Shown here: positions 1 to 13,417 of the stretch, in pieces | Layout of the letters: the number at the start of each line of letters is the position of its first letter | Position numbering within the stretch: position 1 is the first letter of the stretch | DNA from: Viscum album | Lineage: Eukaryota > Streptophyta > Magnoliopsida > Santalales > Viscaceae | Direction of reading: 5' to 3' | DNA length: 64,000 nt | Assembly (NCBI GenBank): GCA_963277665.1 | Contig: OY728122.1 | Span: forward strand, 2,123,706,024 to 2,123,770,023 | The notes under the pieces: model-generated | Seen by the model: the letters and a program-made list of their open reading frames with translations, nothing else | Told to the model about the DNA's origin: nothing | The model's database searches: none | Made by a program: the position numbers and the translations under genes

Positions 1-1531
1 TAATAATACATGAGGATTTATCTTTTTTACTTATCTCTTAAAAAATAATCAATATCATGAAACTATTTTTGAGTGGAATAATTTAATTTCTACCATTCAT
101 GTCTCCTTCTTATCATCGGAGCAGGGGATATAATATTTTAACCACAACTAATTTTTTTATTAAAGTTTCTATCTATATAACCAATTTTAGCACAAACATA
201 ATTTTTCACATCTTACTATTAATAAAAGTTTCTATGTGAAAATATTTAGTGTTTTAATTTTTTATCAAATCATTAACTTCTCCCTCAGGATACTTAATCC
301 TTCAATAATTATCTTCCATCTATCCTTCTAAATTCTCAAATTGATAATTCTTATCATTGTACACAGCCTTCACTTTTTCTTTCCAATAATCTCTCAGGGA
401 ATACATAGGTTCTTCAAAGATATTATCTTTTTAGAATCATAAATTCAACTCATGAATAAGTTCTTATATTATATAGCTTTGTTCATAAATTTTCTTATTT
501 AATAATACAATGTAATCCTTTTATATCATATCTTACTCCATTAATATTTTTTTATTTCTAAAAATATGTTATATGAGAACAATTATTTTCACCTATACCA
601 ATTAATCATTTTAATCTTATTCTTATGTCTTGAAACTTCTCTTGTTTATTTCACAAAAACAAATATCCATATTTACCACATGATGTGGTTTTATCTTTTC
701 TACCACCATCCTCTAACTATTTTGTTGATGTAAAATCTCCATATTCAGATTTATAAAAAACATTCTACTATGGATTAAGATTTAGATATACATAAGGAAT
801 CAGTTTTTCACCTCAATGGGAATACCCAATTTATTTATGGATTTTTTCTTATTCTTTTTATTCTTGTTTATAGACATATGACATTATTATTCAGAAAACT
901 TTAGACCTATCTCGTCGATTAATTCATTATATACACTTGTAGAAGCAACCTATTATATTTTTTCACCATATATTTGTTCCCAGAAAAATCTTTCAATCTA
1001 ATTACATATCCCTTGAATTTTTTTAGAGAGATATATTCTTTTACACATTTTTAAACAATGCATCTATCAATACATTCTCAACACATGAATCAAAGTATAA
1101 ATTTCATTGATATATCCCATAAAAAATTCTATATAGGCTACATAGAAAAATTCTAATTAACAAGATAACATGATGGATTCCAATATGTACCTCTAAATAT
1201 TTCATTAACTTCTTCTTCTAATTAGGAAATGCTTCTCGTAAAATAATTTGATTTATATATTAAAATCCATATATTTCATAATATTCAAAAATCCACATTC
1301 CAAACAAGTCAGTTTGAATCTATAATAGAACCTATTGGCCATGATGCCACTTTGCTGCATGATACACACTGAGAGGTGGGTGACTCAGGGTGTTTCATAA
1401 TTGAAACATTTCTATCTTAAAAAATCCTTAGTATCCTGTTCCAATGTAAGAATGAACAAAATTCAACATGTATCATTATTGAATACACCCACATAAAATA
1501 TCATGAACATGTGTAGAAAGTAAAACATAAA
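1..1531. other. AT-rich decayed intergenic DNA
   Basis: No open frame, RNA gene or element terminus can be supported here on either strand. The composition and broken short frames fit very old transposon-derived sequence. Confidence 0.5.
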
Positions 1532-4500
1532 TGTAACACCCTAAGATTTTATAATATATCTCTCTTTAAAAAACCTTGATCTCTTCAATAGCTTATGTTG
1601 TGTAGAACACTAATCTTAAACAAACTCCAAAATATTATTACTTTAACAAAACTATTACAAATTATTGTTAAATTGGTAGGAATGAATATTATTGACCACA
1701 TAATGAATTATAAAATTTTCCAACTCACACTAAATTTATATATTAATTCTTTCCTAATATGCATGTAGTTTTTGGTAAAGTCGTTTTATTCTTCGAATAT
1801 ATATTTTCTTCAAAAAGTGATTTTTGTTACTTTCTATGAGAAAATAAATATAATTAATTTTTGAAACTCTTAGAAAATTTAATTGATAAAATGAAAATAA
1901 TTTATATATTAATCATGTCAAATTATCTTAAGATGAATTTTTGAGAGTTTTCATAAAAGTTTTATCTTTCAGTAAATAGTAAAAAAATAACAATTTTTAT
2001 AAAACTCTCATTTTTTATATTTAAAATTAATTTTATGATTTTAAATTGATATCAACATAAAATAAGTAATTTTTAATTATATATAATATATTTAATTATA
2101 TTTAACCAATTTTTATACCTTATTTTGTTATGAGTATATATTTTGGTTTAAAAACACATTTATACAAAAAAAATCATTATGTTTGGACGATTTAATTTTA
2201 ATTTTAATTTTGAAAATTATATTTTTTTAATTTTAAAAAAATGATTCCATATTTAGAAGAGGGAGTTAAAAATTATGTTATAAGTTTATTTTCATCTTTA
2301 GGCATAAAAATGTTATTGTGGTTAAAAAAATATTTACTACAATATAGGTAAAATAATGTATGGGTTAAAGTTAAATGGTAATGTTTTAAAATACCAAAAA
2401 ATTAAAATATTAAAGGGGTGGAATATGATTTTATAGCCCTAAAAAATACATTAAAACATTAATTATCATCCAATTAATTGGGATTAATTCCACCCAAATT
2501 TTTTTGTCTTTAAATATAAAATAATCATAATTTAATCAATTAAAACCACCCCTCCTCAAGTATAAATACTAATCTTCACCACTCCATTTCCCCTAAAAAT
2601 AATTGAATATATTTAAATATATACCAAACCCACTCCTCCCCACTCTCCTAATTTTTAAGTCCTACTTTTCTCAACCAAATACCAATTCCATGTTCCTCGA
2701 TGGGACCTTCAAGGAGGTGATATTTAAGAGGTAACTTTCTCAAACAACCTCTCTTAATTTATTTTCTTATTATACCTTCTCTTAACCTGCTTCATCCATT
2801 AAAAAATAATAACTATAGTATCATTTATATACCATAATTATATATTTATAATGTAATGTATTATATCGATCTCTTTTCTTATCTCTACTTTTTCAAAGAA
2901 ATGAAAATGTTGTCCAAATTATAGCGGTTAATTGTCTCCACAAAAAAATGATTTTTTTCTATTACTTCATTAAATTATGGTTATAAAATTATTATTATAG
3001 TTAAATAAAATTTTAATAGTTATATTATATCATATTTCAGGTTTTGGAACTAATATATATACATAATAATAAATAAATCTAACTAGTTTGTGATGGTTAA
3101 AAAAACTGCTAAAATGAACTAACCATTTATCATTAACATTTTCTCAAATAAATCATCCACATGTCAGAAATAAAAATGATATATGGGACCATTTAAACTT
3201 ATGGAATTTAATTAATATTATTTTGTATAAATTTTTGAGTTCTATTTCCATTTGATAAGAAAATCCATAATTATACACAACCGAACTGACAACGAAAACC
3301 ACGAAATAAATGCACATATAACAATGAAAATAATAAAATACTATTAATGAACGGGTGGTAATATTTTATAAATGTATCATATAAGGTTTTATAAATATTA
3401 TTATAGTTCTATAATGAAATAATAAGATTCTTTAAAATTTTATACATGAGGTTAAAGTATGCGAAACTAATGGTAAGCGTGAGGTAAGTGTTTCCCATCA
3501 CACTTTAACTTATGTGATATATATGCCTTATTAACCACTAATTTACATATTTTGGTTTATATACTACAGTTTGGTACATAATATCATGACTAAAATTTTA
3601 TTAATGGTATTAAATTTTTCATTAGATAATTATTACTTTTATGGGGAATACGATTCGACTGATTAAAAGTGGTAAGGTATTTCTTAACTCAAATTCCATT
3701 CATTGGGTAAAAATTATACATCATTGATTATACCATGTTATGATTTTTTGTGAGATTAATTTTTATTATATTATATATTATATTCCCTTTTTTTGTAAAT
3801 TTACAAATGATACACACTATAGATTCATTTTATTAATGCTCACTTCAAGGATAAGAAATTTATAATGGTCTTTATTTTAAAAATTAACTTTTTAAAATTT
3901 CCATTAAAAACCATGTCCATGTTTTCTAAAATTGTTTCCAATTTTTTTTACTACTATATTATTATTTTTTAGATCAATTTTTACTCATGTTTTACATTTT
4001 TCAAAATTCTTTCAAAGGATTTTTCTATCATTTTCAAAATTATGTTCTTTGTGAATTATCCAGAAAAATATGAACGGAATATTTTTTTAGTTTATACGGA
4101 ATGAGAATATTTTCCCACCATCATGATGCCTTAATTATTTTATGTCTCCTTTAAAATATTAAAAGTTTATTTTCATAGAAATTTTTTTCCTTTATAATTG
4201 TGAGGCTCCTTAAAATAAATTATTTGAAAATAAAAATGTTAATTTTTCAAGTATTATTTCAAGTATCTCTCAAAATTATTTTCCATATATGATAAAATTA
4301 TATGATGTTACTTTTCTTTACTGGGTATTTTATTCAAGGATAATATCCTTATTCTTTGTATGGTTTGTTTGTGTTCATGATGGCATGATATTTATGAAAC
4401 CTATTTCTTTTCCATGGGTTATGCTATGATGAAATGTTTATGAAACAAAATTTCTATTCAAGGGTTTAATATAATTTAGGTTATTCTAGCACATAAATAT

Positions 4501-5200
4501 ATTATTTTTATTTTGTGATAGGTTGGTCCTATATCTCCCTCCATAAAATGGGGTAATTATTTTTATCTCATGAGATAAAAAAAGGAAAAAAAGTTTATGT
4601 GCTTCATCCACTATAGGAAACAGGTGCATCATGACCTACTATGGGAAAAACTGGTGTCCTGATCCACTATGTTGATTGTCCTGGTAGTTAACCTTGAAAT
4701 TTGAAATTGTATTCTATATTTATTATGTTTCCACACTTTCTGACATTTTATTATGGATCATGATTGATTTATGATGATTTCTCACTATTATGGTCCATGT
4801 TTTTCTGAAATGATAATGTTTTTTCATGAATTATGACTGGTTAGGTTTGGACTTTTTAAGTTATAATCATGATCACATAACATTATTCTTTTAATATTAT
4901 TTCATATGATCAAGGATTGGTATATCATCTTATTATCCTTCCTGATCATCTGAGATCACCAATTTCTTATATTTCTTTTCCCAAATATGAAGAAAGGATT
5001 TAAGTATCATATGTTAAAAAGGGATTTATTTATAATGGATTAAGCATGAGATGATGTAGATGTTTTATGAACTAATTTTTTATGTTTCAAAGTTTCCAAA
5101 TTCAATAAACCCATATGATTATAGCATATTTATTTCATGTTATTTAATTAATATTCATCTATTTAGATGTAAAATAAATGTATGAATAGAATAGGTCATT
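1532..5200 (+). repeat. candidate ancient long LTR (Del/Tekay-like), right end not located
   Basis: The left edge TGTAACACCC at 1532 is the kind of start seen in Del/Tekay Ty3/gypsy LTRs. About 1 kb inside is a TATA-like box (TATAAATA at 2561-2568) preceded by a C-rich stretch, and at about 4610-4670 there are three spaced copies of a CC(A/T)ACTATG(G) phrase of the sort found in such LTRs. No coding sequence is visible. I could not find a matching ACA end or target duplication, so the right coordinate is only a guess. An unrelated AT-rich sequence remains possible. Confidence 0.28.
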
Positions 5201-8200
5201 ATAAAATAGCACATAAAGATTTTACTTGGTTCATATATACCGAGCAACATCCCAGGATCATTCACTCAAAATTGTGATGGACCACCAAGAATCCACTAAA
5301 CCTATATTTTTTTGTATTAAATTTTTCATTTAAGTCACTCCTCACCAAGGCTCATTTCTTGTATAACTTTAATTAAATTCACATCTCACCAAAGATCATG
5401 GACTAATTGTTTAGGGAATTGATAACTGCCTCCAAAGGGTCACTCCCTTCTCCTCCATTTCACATTAATCCAAAATATATCAGTTTATAGACTTTTAGGT
5501 ATCAAATAAATTGATTTACATGATGGTCATATAATGAAAAAACCTTTTAATCCGTATCATAAATATAAATATAATTCTCCAATGAATACTAAATCCAACT
5601 CCCAATTTCAAAAACCAGATATAATCAGCTCATTATTATAAGAGTAGAATATTTGATCTCCAAAAAAATTTAAACATAAAAAAACTCCAAATAAAATAAT
5701 TCTTTTGTATTAATTATTCTTTAATGTAATATGTTTTCCTTGATCCAATAATCCATTTGTATCCATGTTATTCCATAACCCCTCTATCTTCTTCTCTACT
5801 AAAAACTGAATATAACAGGATTGATTTATCTCTTATTTTCACTATATTCTTAAGAATATATCTTCCATACTCTTACGTATTTATTAAAAACACTTTTTAT
5901 CCATAAATATAACATCAATTATATACAATCTAATGAAAACATAATCTTATTAATTCAATTATTCATTAAAGACAATAATGTGGAGCTCCATTCTTATTTC
6001 CCTAGGAACTTACAATTATCATTTATCAATTTTACATTGTTATATATTCTATATATTCTAAAAATTAGAATTATCCTTCTTTTATACCAATTAACTCCCT
6101 CTATTTCTAGTTCGTGTATTTGAATTTCAGATTCAATCTCAAGTAATTATCTACATTCAAGTTCCTTTGTTTCAAATTCATCCCTTAGGTAATCTTCAAA
6201 TAAATCTTCATCTTTGATATTAAAATAGGAAGTTAATGGTTTCACAAAAAACTATCAACCTTTATAAGAATTATAACTCATCCAACCTATTCAAACTATC
6301 CAGGTTAAAACAATTATTGTGTAATTACATTCATCTTTTCATTACAATATGGTTTCTTCTTCAACTGTATATTGTATCATGACATGGAATGGAGATTTAG
6401 GGACTGAATATTATTTGTGCATCAAAATATCTAGAGGATTAAGTTTCATGGCTTTGTTACATTCATCATAGTCTATCCATCATGGCATGTCTTCTTCAAT
6501 AAGAGTGTGTCCTATTAATTCATAATGTGATTGATTTTAGAAGTTATTAATCTAAAAAACTATTATAGCGTGTCTTTCTTCCATTGTGTGTTTATCTTCA
6601 AACAACCAAATCCATTAAAATCCATATGTATATCAATGTCATGTCCATTCTTACCATTGTGTTATATAATTTTCATCTCAAATGGTAAAGGAAATAATAC
6701 TTACACATAAATTGTTCATCAACACTTTGTCACATTCCAGAACATAGTTCAACCATTACATAATCAATGTAGTCTGACACTGTTATAAAAAATTATAAGA
6801 AAATGAACTCTTACATATACCTGTGTGGTTTAGGAAATTTCCATTTTTTAGAGGTCATATCAACCCTTAAGTATATATCATTTTCATTTTTCAATTATTC
6901 TCAAAATACTATAATATATCACATCAATGTTCCCTTGCATATCCTATAATTTTATCCTTTTACATATTTTTACAACTATAAATCCAACCATTACATATCA
7001 ATACTAAGTGAAAAAACATATAGGGTGATTCTAAATAATATTCAACAATATAATCATGATGTGGTCTTTTTTAATTGATATTTATTCCTTGAACTTAAAA
7101 ACCTTCAAAACAACTCATGATATCACAATATATTTTAAAAAAATTCAAACCTGGTAACTCTTTTCAAAAAAAACTTTTGAAATATAACTAAATCCTCTTT
7201 TATAATAAATATAACTTACTTCACTTTCATAATAAATTAACTTCCATAACTCCTTTTCCATATTAACTTCAAGATAACTTCCAGAGCACACTAAAAATTT
7301 ATTATCAATTTTCAATATGAATCTATAATAACTTCAAGGACCATGTTCCCACATAATCTTATGGAAATACTATATTTCATCAAATCAAATTTCCTAGAAA
7401 TATAACTATTTATATTAATTCCCTATAGTCAAATAAGATAATCAATGACAAGTTGAACTAGTATTTTTCAAGGTAAATTGTCCTATCATGGTTACATAGT
7501 AAACCATTAAATAATTCCACACCTATCATAGAACCATGAACTATATAAAAATCATCCTATAATATAGAATGAGAGAGATACAAGTATTATTACTTCCATT
7601 ATTTCATCATAATACAACACCTTCAATCAGATTCATCCTCAAATCACATCTTATAACCACTTCACATGATTATTTTAAAAAGGACCAATTCCTCACCATA
7701 TCAATACTATTTATTTTTTATGATAATTCCACTTTATCAATATGATCATGGTAAATGTATTTTGACAATAACTGTTATGTATTTATAATCACATTAACCA
7801 TCTAAAAATTGATAATAATTATTTTATAGATCAAAATATTAATTAAGGGTTCATTGTTTCTCATAATTATGAATAAAATTATAAAATACCCATATAATAT
7901 TGATTTATTATTCATTATTAACCATCATAATTGTACTCAAAATCCTAGTTCACATTGGTATCTTCTAGTGTATTGTAAATATGGAAACTATCCTAAGACT
8001 ACTCATTTGTATGTCCACATCCAATGTATTTTATTAGTAATTTCATCATCTTAGGAGCTCTAAGTCTCTCAAATAATGTTCTCATTGCTAACTAATTGAG
8101 TATTATTATAAAATGGTCCCCTTGTAATTTTATCAAGTTGAGAAACCATCAATTTCAATTCATACTTATTTGAAATTCCAAAAAATACCATTAAAAAATC

Positions 8201-9395
8201 TCCAATAGACTTGGAAATATCACTATCAATATATATATGAAAAAAGAGTAAAGTTTATTATTTATTTATTTAAATCTAAATATTGGGGAAAATATAAAAT
8301 TTTCTTTATTTAAAGATTAAATTCATGTTGTCTTCACACTACATATTATAAAGTGTTAACCCCTTTCTTTGTGTACTTATCAAAAACCTTACACACACTC
8401 TCACACACACATTTTATATAGTATATGAATAACATTATATTAATATATTATATATATAAGTGGGATTTTATAGGAGTTTGTAAAATTGTGACCTGACTCG
8501 TTTCACCATATCTGGTCAACCTATAAGCTGTACTTAAATAAATCAAACCAAGTCGCATATGTGACCTTCCAAAGGATGATTCCAAGTTTCATTTGTAATA
8601 ATTTCTTTTCAAATCCCACCATGATACAAGGGATACATAATTATATATTTCCCCTAACTCAAACAGACTTACTAATTCAATCCCTTGATCTTCTGATCAT
8701 AGGCACACCATATGGCCCAATTATTAGAATCATGATTATCTTCTCCATCATATAAACATAATAGTATTTTGTATTTGTAGTAATCACTTTCATACCATAT
8801 ATAAAATCCCAAAATTTTTATCATATACAACTATGAATCACTTCCCCCCTCATCCCAAATGTCATTGATTCAACCATAGGCACCACCCTCTTAGATCTAT
8901 GTAGAGGATTTACCATATTCCTCTTCGAGATTTAATAAACTTTTATGTTATAATATATAATGGTTTTTGGGCACAATGAAATCTTTAGACTATGGCCCAG
9001 TTTGGTTTTTCATTAATATCAACAAATAAATCCAATAAACTAAATTAACACAATAAGGAATATCATATATAATGTCATAAAATATTAATATATATTTAAT
9101 TTATATATATAGTCACCAAATTTGTGATATTCTTCTTGATAAAATTTTCTACGTCACTATTGTTGTATAGTCGTTGTGATGGAGAATCATACTGAGGGTT
9201 GATCTACACAAATACGCATATGCTCCAAGAATCTCTAATTAGTTTTCTTGATATCATAGGTGCTAAAATATAATAATCAATTGATTTACATCATTTTTCA
9301 TTTTTCATAATAAGTTTCTCTTATTCTCTCTCTAGATTCTTAATAAAGGGGGTGGGGGGATTTCTCTCTAAGTATTGAGATAATTCTTGATATTA
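5201..9395. other. AT-rich decayed intergenic DNA
   Basis: Only short frames broken by stops are present, together with a short CA-rich microsatellite near 8390-8412. I see no element ends, RNA gene or protein domain I can name. It is probably remnants of old retroelements. Confidence 0.5.
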
Positions 9396-9400
9396 GATCC
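9396..9400 (+). repeat. left target-site duplication GATCC
   Basis: GATCC directly precedes the element start at 9401 and recurs directly after its end at 13413-13417. Five bases is the expected duplication length for an LTR retrotransposon. Confidence 0.7.
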
Positions 9401-9904
9401 TATCACACCCCGACCGGTGCGTTTATTTTATTTTATGATTTATTTGATTTTAAATTATTTTGCTGGGGTCTGAGGTAAGGCCCGAACTAAATTTCTCAGT
9501 TTTTGATAAAAAGTACGCATCTTGGGTTCGACGGCGTCGGAAGCGCGGGTGGAGCGCGACACCGCGCGGCTTCGCCCATGCAACTGTGTGGCCTCTTCAG
9601 CTTAGAGGAATTAAAAATAAATTAGAAAATGTCAATTTAGATTGTCTTAATATTTTTATGACTATTAATAATTATTTTTATTATTTAAAACGAAATGAAT
9701 ATATTTTTTTTATCATTTGTATTTTTTATCATTATGTTATAAATAAATAATTAATGAAATTGTTAATGTTGCGGATAATAGTATAATAGTTATTAAATAT
9801 GATTTGTCATTAATCTTTATTATTGTTATTATTATTATGGTAATTTATTATTACTATGATTTTGATTTGCTTAATTTAATTTTATTTATTTATTTTATCT
9901 TTCC

Positions 9905-10856
9905 CCCTCTTTTCTTCTAACCCTAGCGGGCCGCCCCTTTATGTTTTTTTTCTCCCCGTGGGAGTCGCCGCCTCCTCTCCTCTTCTTCCCCCCCGCTGTC
10001 CGCCTCGGCACCCCTCCTACCTCCTGGTGCAGCGCACGGCCCCCCGACCTCCTCTCCTCCTTCGCGCAGAAGCCGACGCCGCTGCTCCCCTGCTGCACCC
10101 ACGCCAGACCCGCCTCCGCCCTCCTGCTACCTCCGAGCTCACCCAGGCCTCGCCAGCCTCTCTTCCCAGCGCCGGTCTCTCCTTCAGACCGCCCCTGCAC
10201 GACTCCTCCCCTGTCCAGCGTGCACCAGCCGGCTTCCGGCCGCAGTGCCCTCGCCGCACCTCTCCTGCTGCACCCAGCCAACCCGCACTGTGTCCACTGC
10301 CTGCTGCCGGTGCTCTCCTCTCTGTCCGCCGCCGCACCAAGCCAGCCAGCCCCCGCGCCCCTGCCTTGCGCTTCACCGCCAGCTCCCGCTGTCCGCACAC
10401 CCTCCTTCCTCTTCTCCTCCCGCAACAGCAGCGACCACCCCTGCTTGCTCCGCCGCACCGCCTCACGCAGAAGCCCTCCGCCGGCTACCTTTTCCCCTTG
10501 CAGCATCACCTCCCTCCTCACTCCCGCATGTAGCACCGTCACCCGCATCCACCACCTGCAGCAGCCACCGGAACACCCTTGCTCCTGTTCGGTCCGGCGC
10601 ACACCCTCCTCTCATAGCTGCAGCTCCGCTTCCTCCCTCTTGGTGCAGCGCGCAGCCCCCCGGGCCTCCCTCCTGCTTTCCGTTTCAGCACACCCAGCCA
10701 TCGAACCCATTGCTCGGCCTCCTCTTTGCAACCTACTATGTGCGCAGCTCCTCCGGCATGCCCTCCTCCTGACAACCGCAGCACCTCCGGCCGACCTGCC
10801 CTTCTCCGACGAGGCTTCCGGTCGGCGTCGATCCTCCCTACAGCGGTGAGACATCC
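9905..10856 (+). other. C-rich, GC-rich block inside the solo LTR
   Basis: About 950 bp of strongly pyrimidine-rich (C over G) sequence stands out from the AT-rich surroundings. Because stop codons are rare in such composition, it is open in several frames on both strands, giving frames of 149 to 302 codons that are rich in Pro, Ser, Ala and Arg. None shows a domain. A phrase around TGGTGCAGCGC recurs at about 10026 and 10640, suggesting internal duplication. I treat it as non-coding LTR leader-type sequence rather than a gene. Confidence 0.6.
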
Positions 10857-10865
10857 CCTTGGAGT

Positions 10866-11091
10866 GTCCATTTCTTTTTATTTTTATTTTATTTTATTTT
10901 TACTTTTATTATTAATCCTCTTCTTATTATTATTCTTAATTTTTCTTATTATTGTTATTGTTGCGGTTATTATAATAATTGTTATTGTTATTTTTATTAT
11001 AATTATTATTATTATTATTATTTATTATCATTATTATGATTATTATTAATTTTATTATTATTAGTGTAATTGTAATTATTATTAATACTAA

Positions 11092-11124
<33 letters not shown>

Positions 11125-11325
11125 CCTTTTTATTATTATTATTATTATTACTATTATTTTTCATATTTTTAACATTATTACTACTACTACTACTATTATT
11201 ATTATGATTCCCATTATTGTTATTATTATTATTATTATTAATCTTATTATTGTTGTTGTTATTATTATTATTATTATTATTCTTGCTTTGGCCTTTTATT
11301 TGTTGGGGGTTATCATTTTATGTTT
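10866..11325 (+). repeat. TTA/TTATT microsatellite
   Basis: About 460 bp of TTA-type trinucleotide repeat with interruptions, directly downstream of the C-rich block. It encodes only Ile/Leu/Tyr homopolymer-like frames and is not a gene. Confidence 0.9.
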
Positions 11326-12296
11326 CTTTTAGGACCCGCGCAGGGTGTTTCCAAGTGAGCGCCACCGCCGCGCCTTGTTTTTGAGGTTCCATCGTCGACG
11401 CGCTTCAGTTTCAAGGTGAGCGTTTATTCCCGCCGCTTGGTTTCGAATGCTCTGGTGAGTTTTGGATGTGTCTGAGTCCTTGGTTTTGATTATGCAGAGT
11501 GTCAGACTTTATCACGTGGCTTCGGACACGCGTTGTGTCATCGCGCCTTGGTTCCAATGTTGTTTTGTCGTCGCGCTTTGATTTTGAGGTAGGTCCCCTT
11601 TGCACTGCTTTTAAAATTTAAGTTATATTATTTCATTCTATTTGCGCACCCTAATTGTTCAAATCAACATTTCATTAATTGTAATAAATATGATATAATA
11701 TACGATAATTAATTTTTAATATAAGATGGTTAATTTTTAAATGGTTATTTAATGTCAAAAGGATCCGTTTATTTTATACACGACACATGAAACATCCTTT
11801 TTACGAGCGGACACCCAATAATAAAAGAATGCCCGTTTGGCTTTTAAACATAATTCACGGAATGTAAAACAGAGTTCTGGTTTAATGAGAAATGATTTCT
11901 TTTGAAGCATGAACAAATACTTTGGTTCGTTTGAGAAATTGCCCGGTTGGCTCTTAAAGATTATTTGGAAAAAAAAAATGGTTTGGTTTGGTTTATAAAA
12001 ATATTGTTAGCCTGTGACGTAGTGTTTTGGGGTTCTTTAATGGTTTTAAACTGGGTTTTGTCTCATAAAGAAGTTGTACCTGTCTTTGAGTAGTGGTTGT
12101 GAAATGTATTAAATGCCCGTTTGGCACTTTATGGAAAGCGATAAAAATGTTTTGATAAAAACCCTCTTAGGGCGACTCTCATGCCTTGGTTGCAATTGAT
12201 TGTTTGGGAGGCCGCGCTTAGAGGCTCCCGGGTACTTGAGTAGTAAAAGGCATGAGGTTGTTCCACGGAGTGGCTCGGGTGATGCCTGTTGTGCTT

Positions 12297-12320
12297 TATA
12301 TATATATATATATGTATATG
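12297..12320 (+). repeat. TA dinucleotide run
   Basis: A run of TA repeats within the solo LTR. It could act as a TATA-like promoter element of the LTR, but the sequence alone does not show this. Confidence 0.6.
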
Positions 12321-13412
12321 ATTGGATGCTCGGTTGGCATTAGTTGGATCACCCCTTTTTCAAACACTTGAGACATGGGAATCTGGCATATTGAGAGAAT
12401 ATTCTAAGAACGATTGCTACACTGGTAGGTTATGGTACTGACCAGTGGCCCATAGTAGGTGGATATATTGGGTTTATTACTATGGGATTTGCCCTTGACC
12501 TGCCTGTGAGTGGATGGTCGAGCGTATTGTGCGTTTTGATTTCATTGTGACATGTCGATAAGGATGATTTCTCATGTATTGGTGTCTTCTGGTTTATTCT
12601 CGATCTCCTAGGTTCACCCATGTCTATTCAGCTTTTGTAGCTTGCAGTAATGATTATGATGCTCACATGTATACCTACATTTCCCTTGCTGTGTGTTTTA
12701 CTTTGTGCATTCTGGTGTATTGTTTTCTTGGGAAAATGGTAAATTGCTTTTGATTAGGTTTCTAAAAATTATTTTTAAATAAAAGTGTTTAATCCCTTTT
12801 GTACAAATTTGAAAATTTAAACATCACTTTCCCCCCTTTCCTGAAATGTCATTGATACTATTGAAATGAACCCGGATTTTGAAATGGCTAAGGGCAATGG
12901 TTCGTACTTTGTTTTTAAGTAAAATGATTAGAAAAACATACTTTTATAAATTGTAGTTCAAACTTGAAATGATGTTTCTTTTATTTTAAAGGTAGTGCAT
13001 TGGGAATAGATATCGGGCTAGCCTACTGAGTTTTAATACTCATGCCTATAGTTCTTTTCTGTTTTTAGTGTTTGTGCAGGCTATAGCTTGAGTGCGCTCG
13101 CCTAGGGCGACGCTTGATCGTTGAGTCGGAGAGCGACCCGCGAGGTCGCACGGAGTTTGTTTGCACGTCGTGTTTGGTTACTTTGTTTCTTGTTTGTTCC
13201 TGTTTAGTCACTTTATTTGGTTTATCTTTTCTGCGCTACTCTGTATTATTTTCACTGTCTTATTTATTTATAATGGGAAAAATCGTTCCCATAGCCTCTG
13301 TTGATGCCCTGGCGCTTGTCGCCAGCCCGGGAGGATCGGGAATGCCTCTCGGTCCATGTCGCGGACCGGCTCGGGTGACCGGTTCAGGGTCGACCCGGGT
13401 TGGTTCGTGACA

Positions 13413-13417
13413 GATCC
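13413..13417 (+). repeat. right target-site duplication GATCC
   Basis: Direct repeat of 9396-9400, bordering the GTGACA end of the solo LTR. Confidence 0.7.

Larger units (their letters stand above)
9401..13412 (+). mobile_element. probable solo LTR (about 4.0 kb) of a Del/Tekay-like Ty3/gypsy element
   Basis: The segment starts TATCAC and ends GTGACA. The ends are inverted apart from one base, so the original start was probably TGTCAC, as in Del/Tekay LTRs. A 5-bp duplication (GATCC) flanks it. No gag or pol domain, primer site or second LTR lies inside, which fits LTR-LTR recombination leaving one LTR. The 3' part (about 13015-13100) has a CTAGCCTACTGAG-type phrase typical of these LTRs. 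It also contains a C-rich GC-rich block, a TTA microsatellite and a TA run. At 4 kb it is long for an LTR; a non-autonomous element without detectable LTRs is the main alternative. Confidence 0.65.

Noticed and set aside
9895..10871. Overlapping frames of 110-302 codons on both strands that might look like a Pro/Ser-rich protein gene
   Set aside because: Compositional effect of the C-rich block. No domain or single favoured frame, and it lies inside a probable LTR.
10726..11332. Ile/Leu-rich frames that look like membrane proteins
   Set aside because: Translation of a TTA microsatellite.
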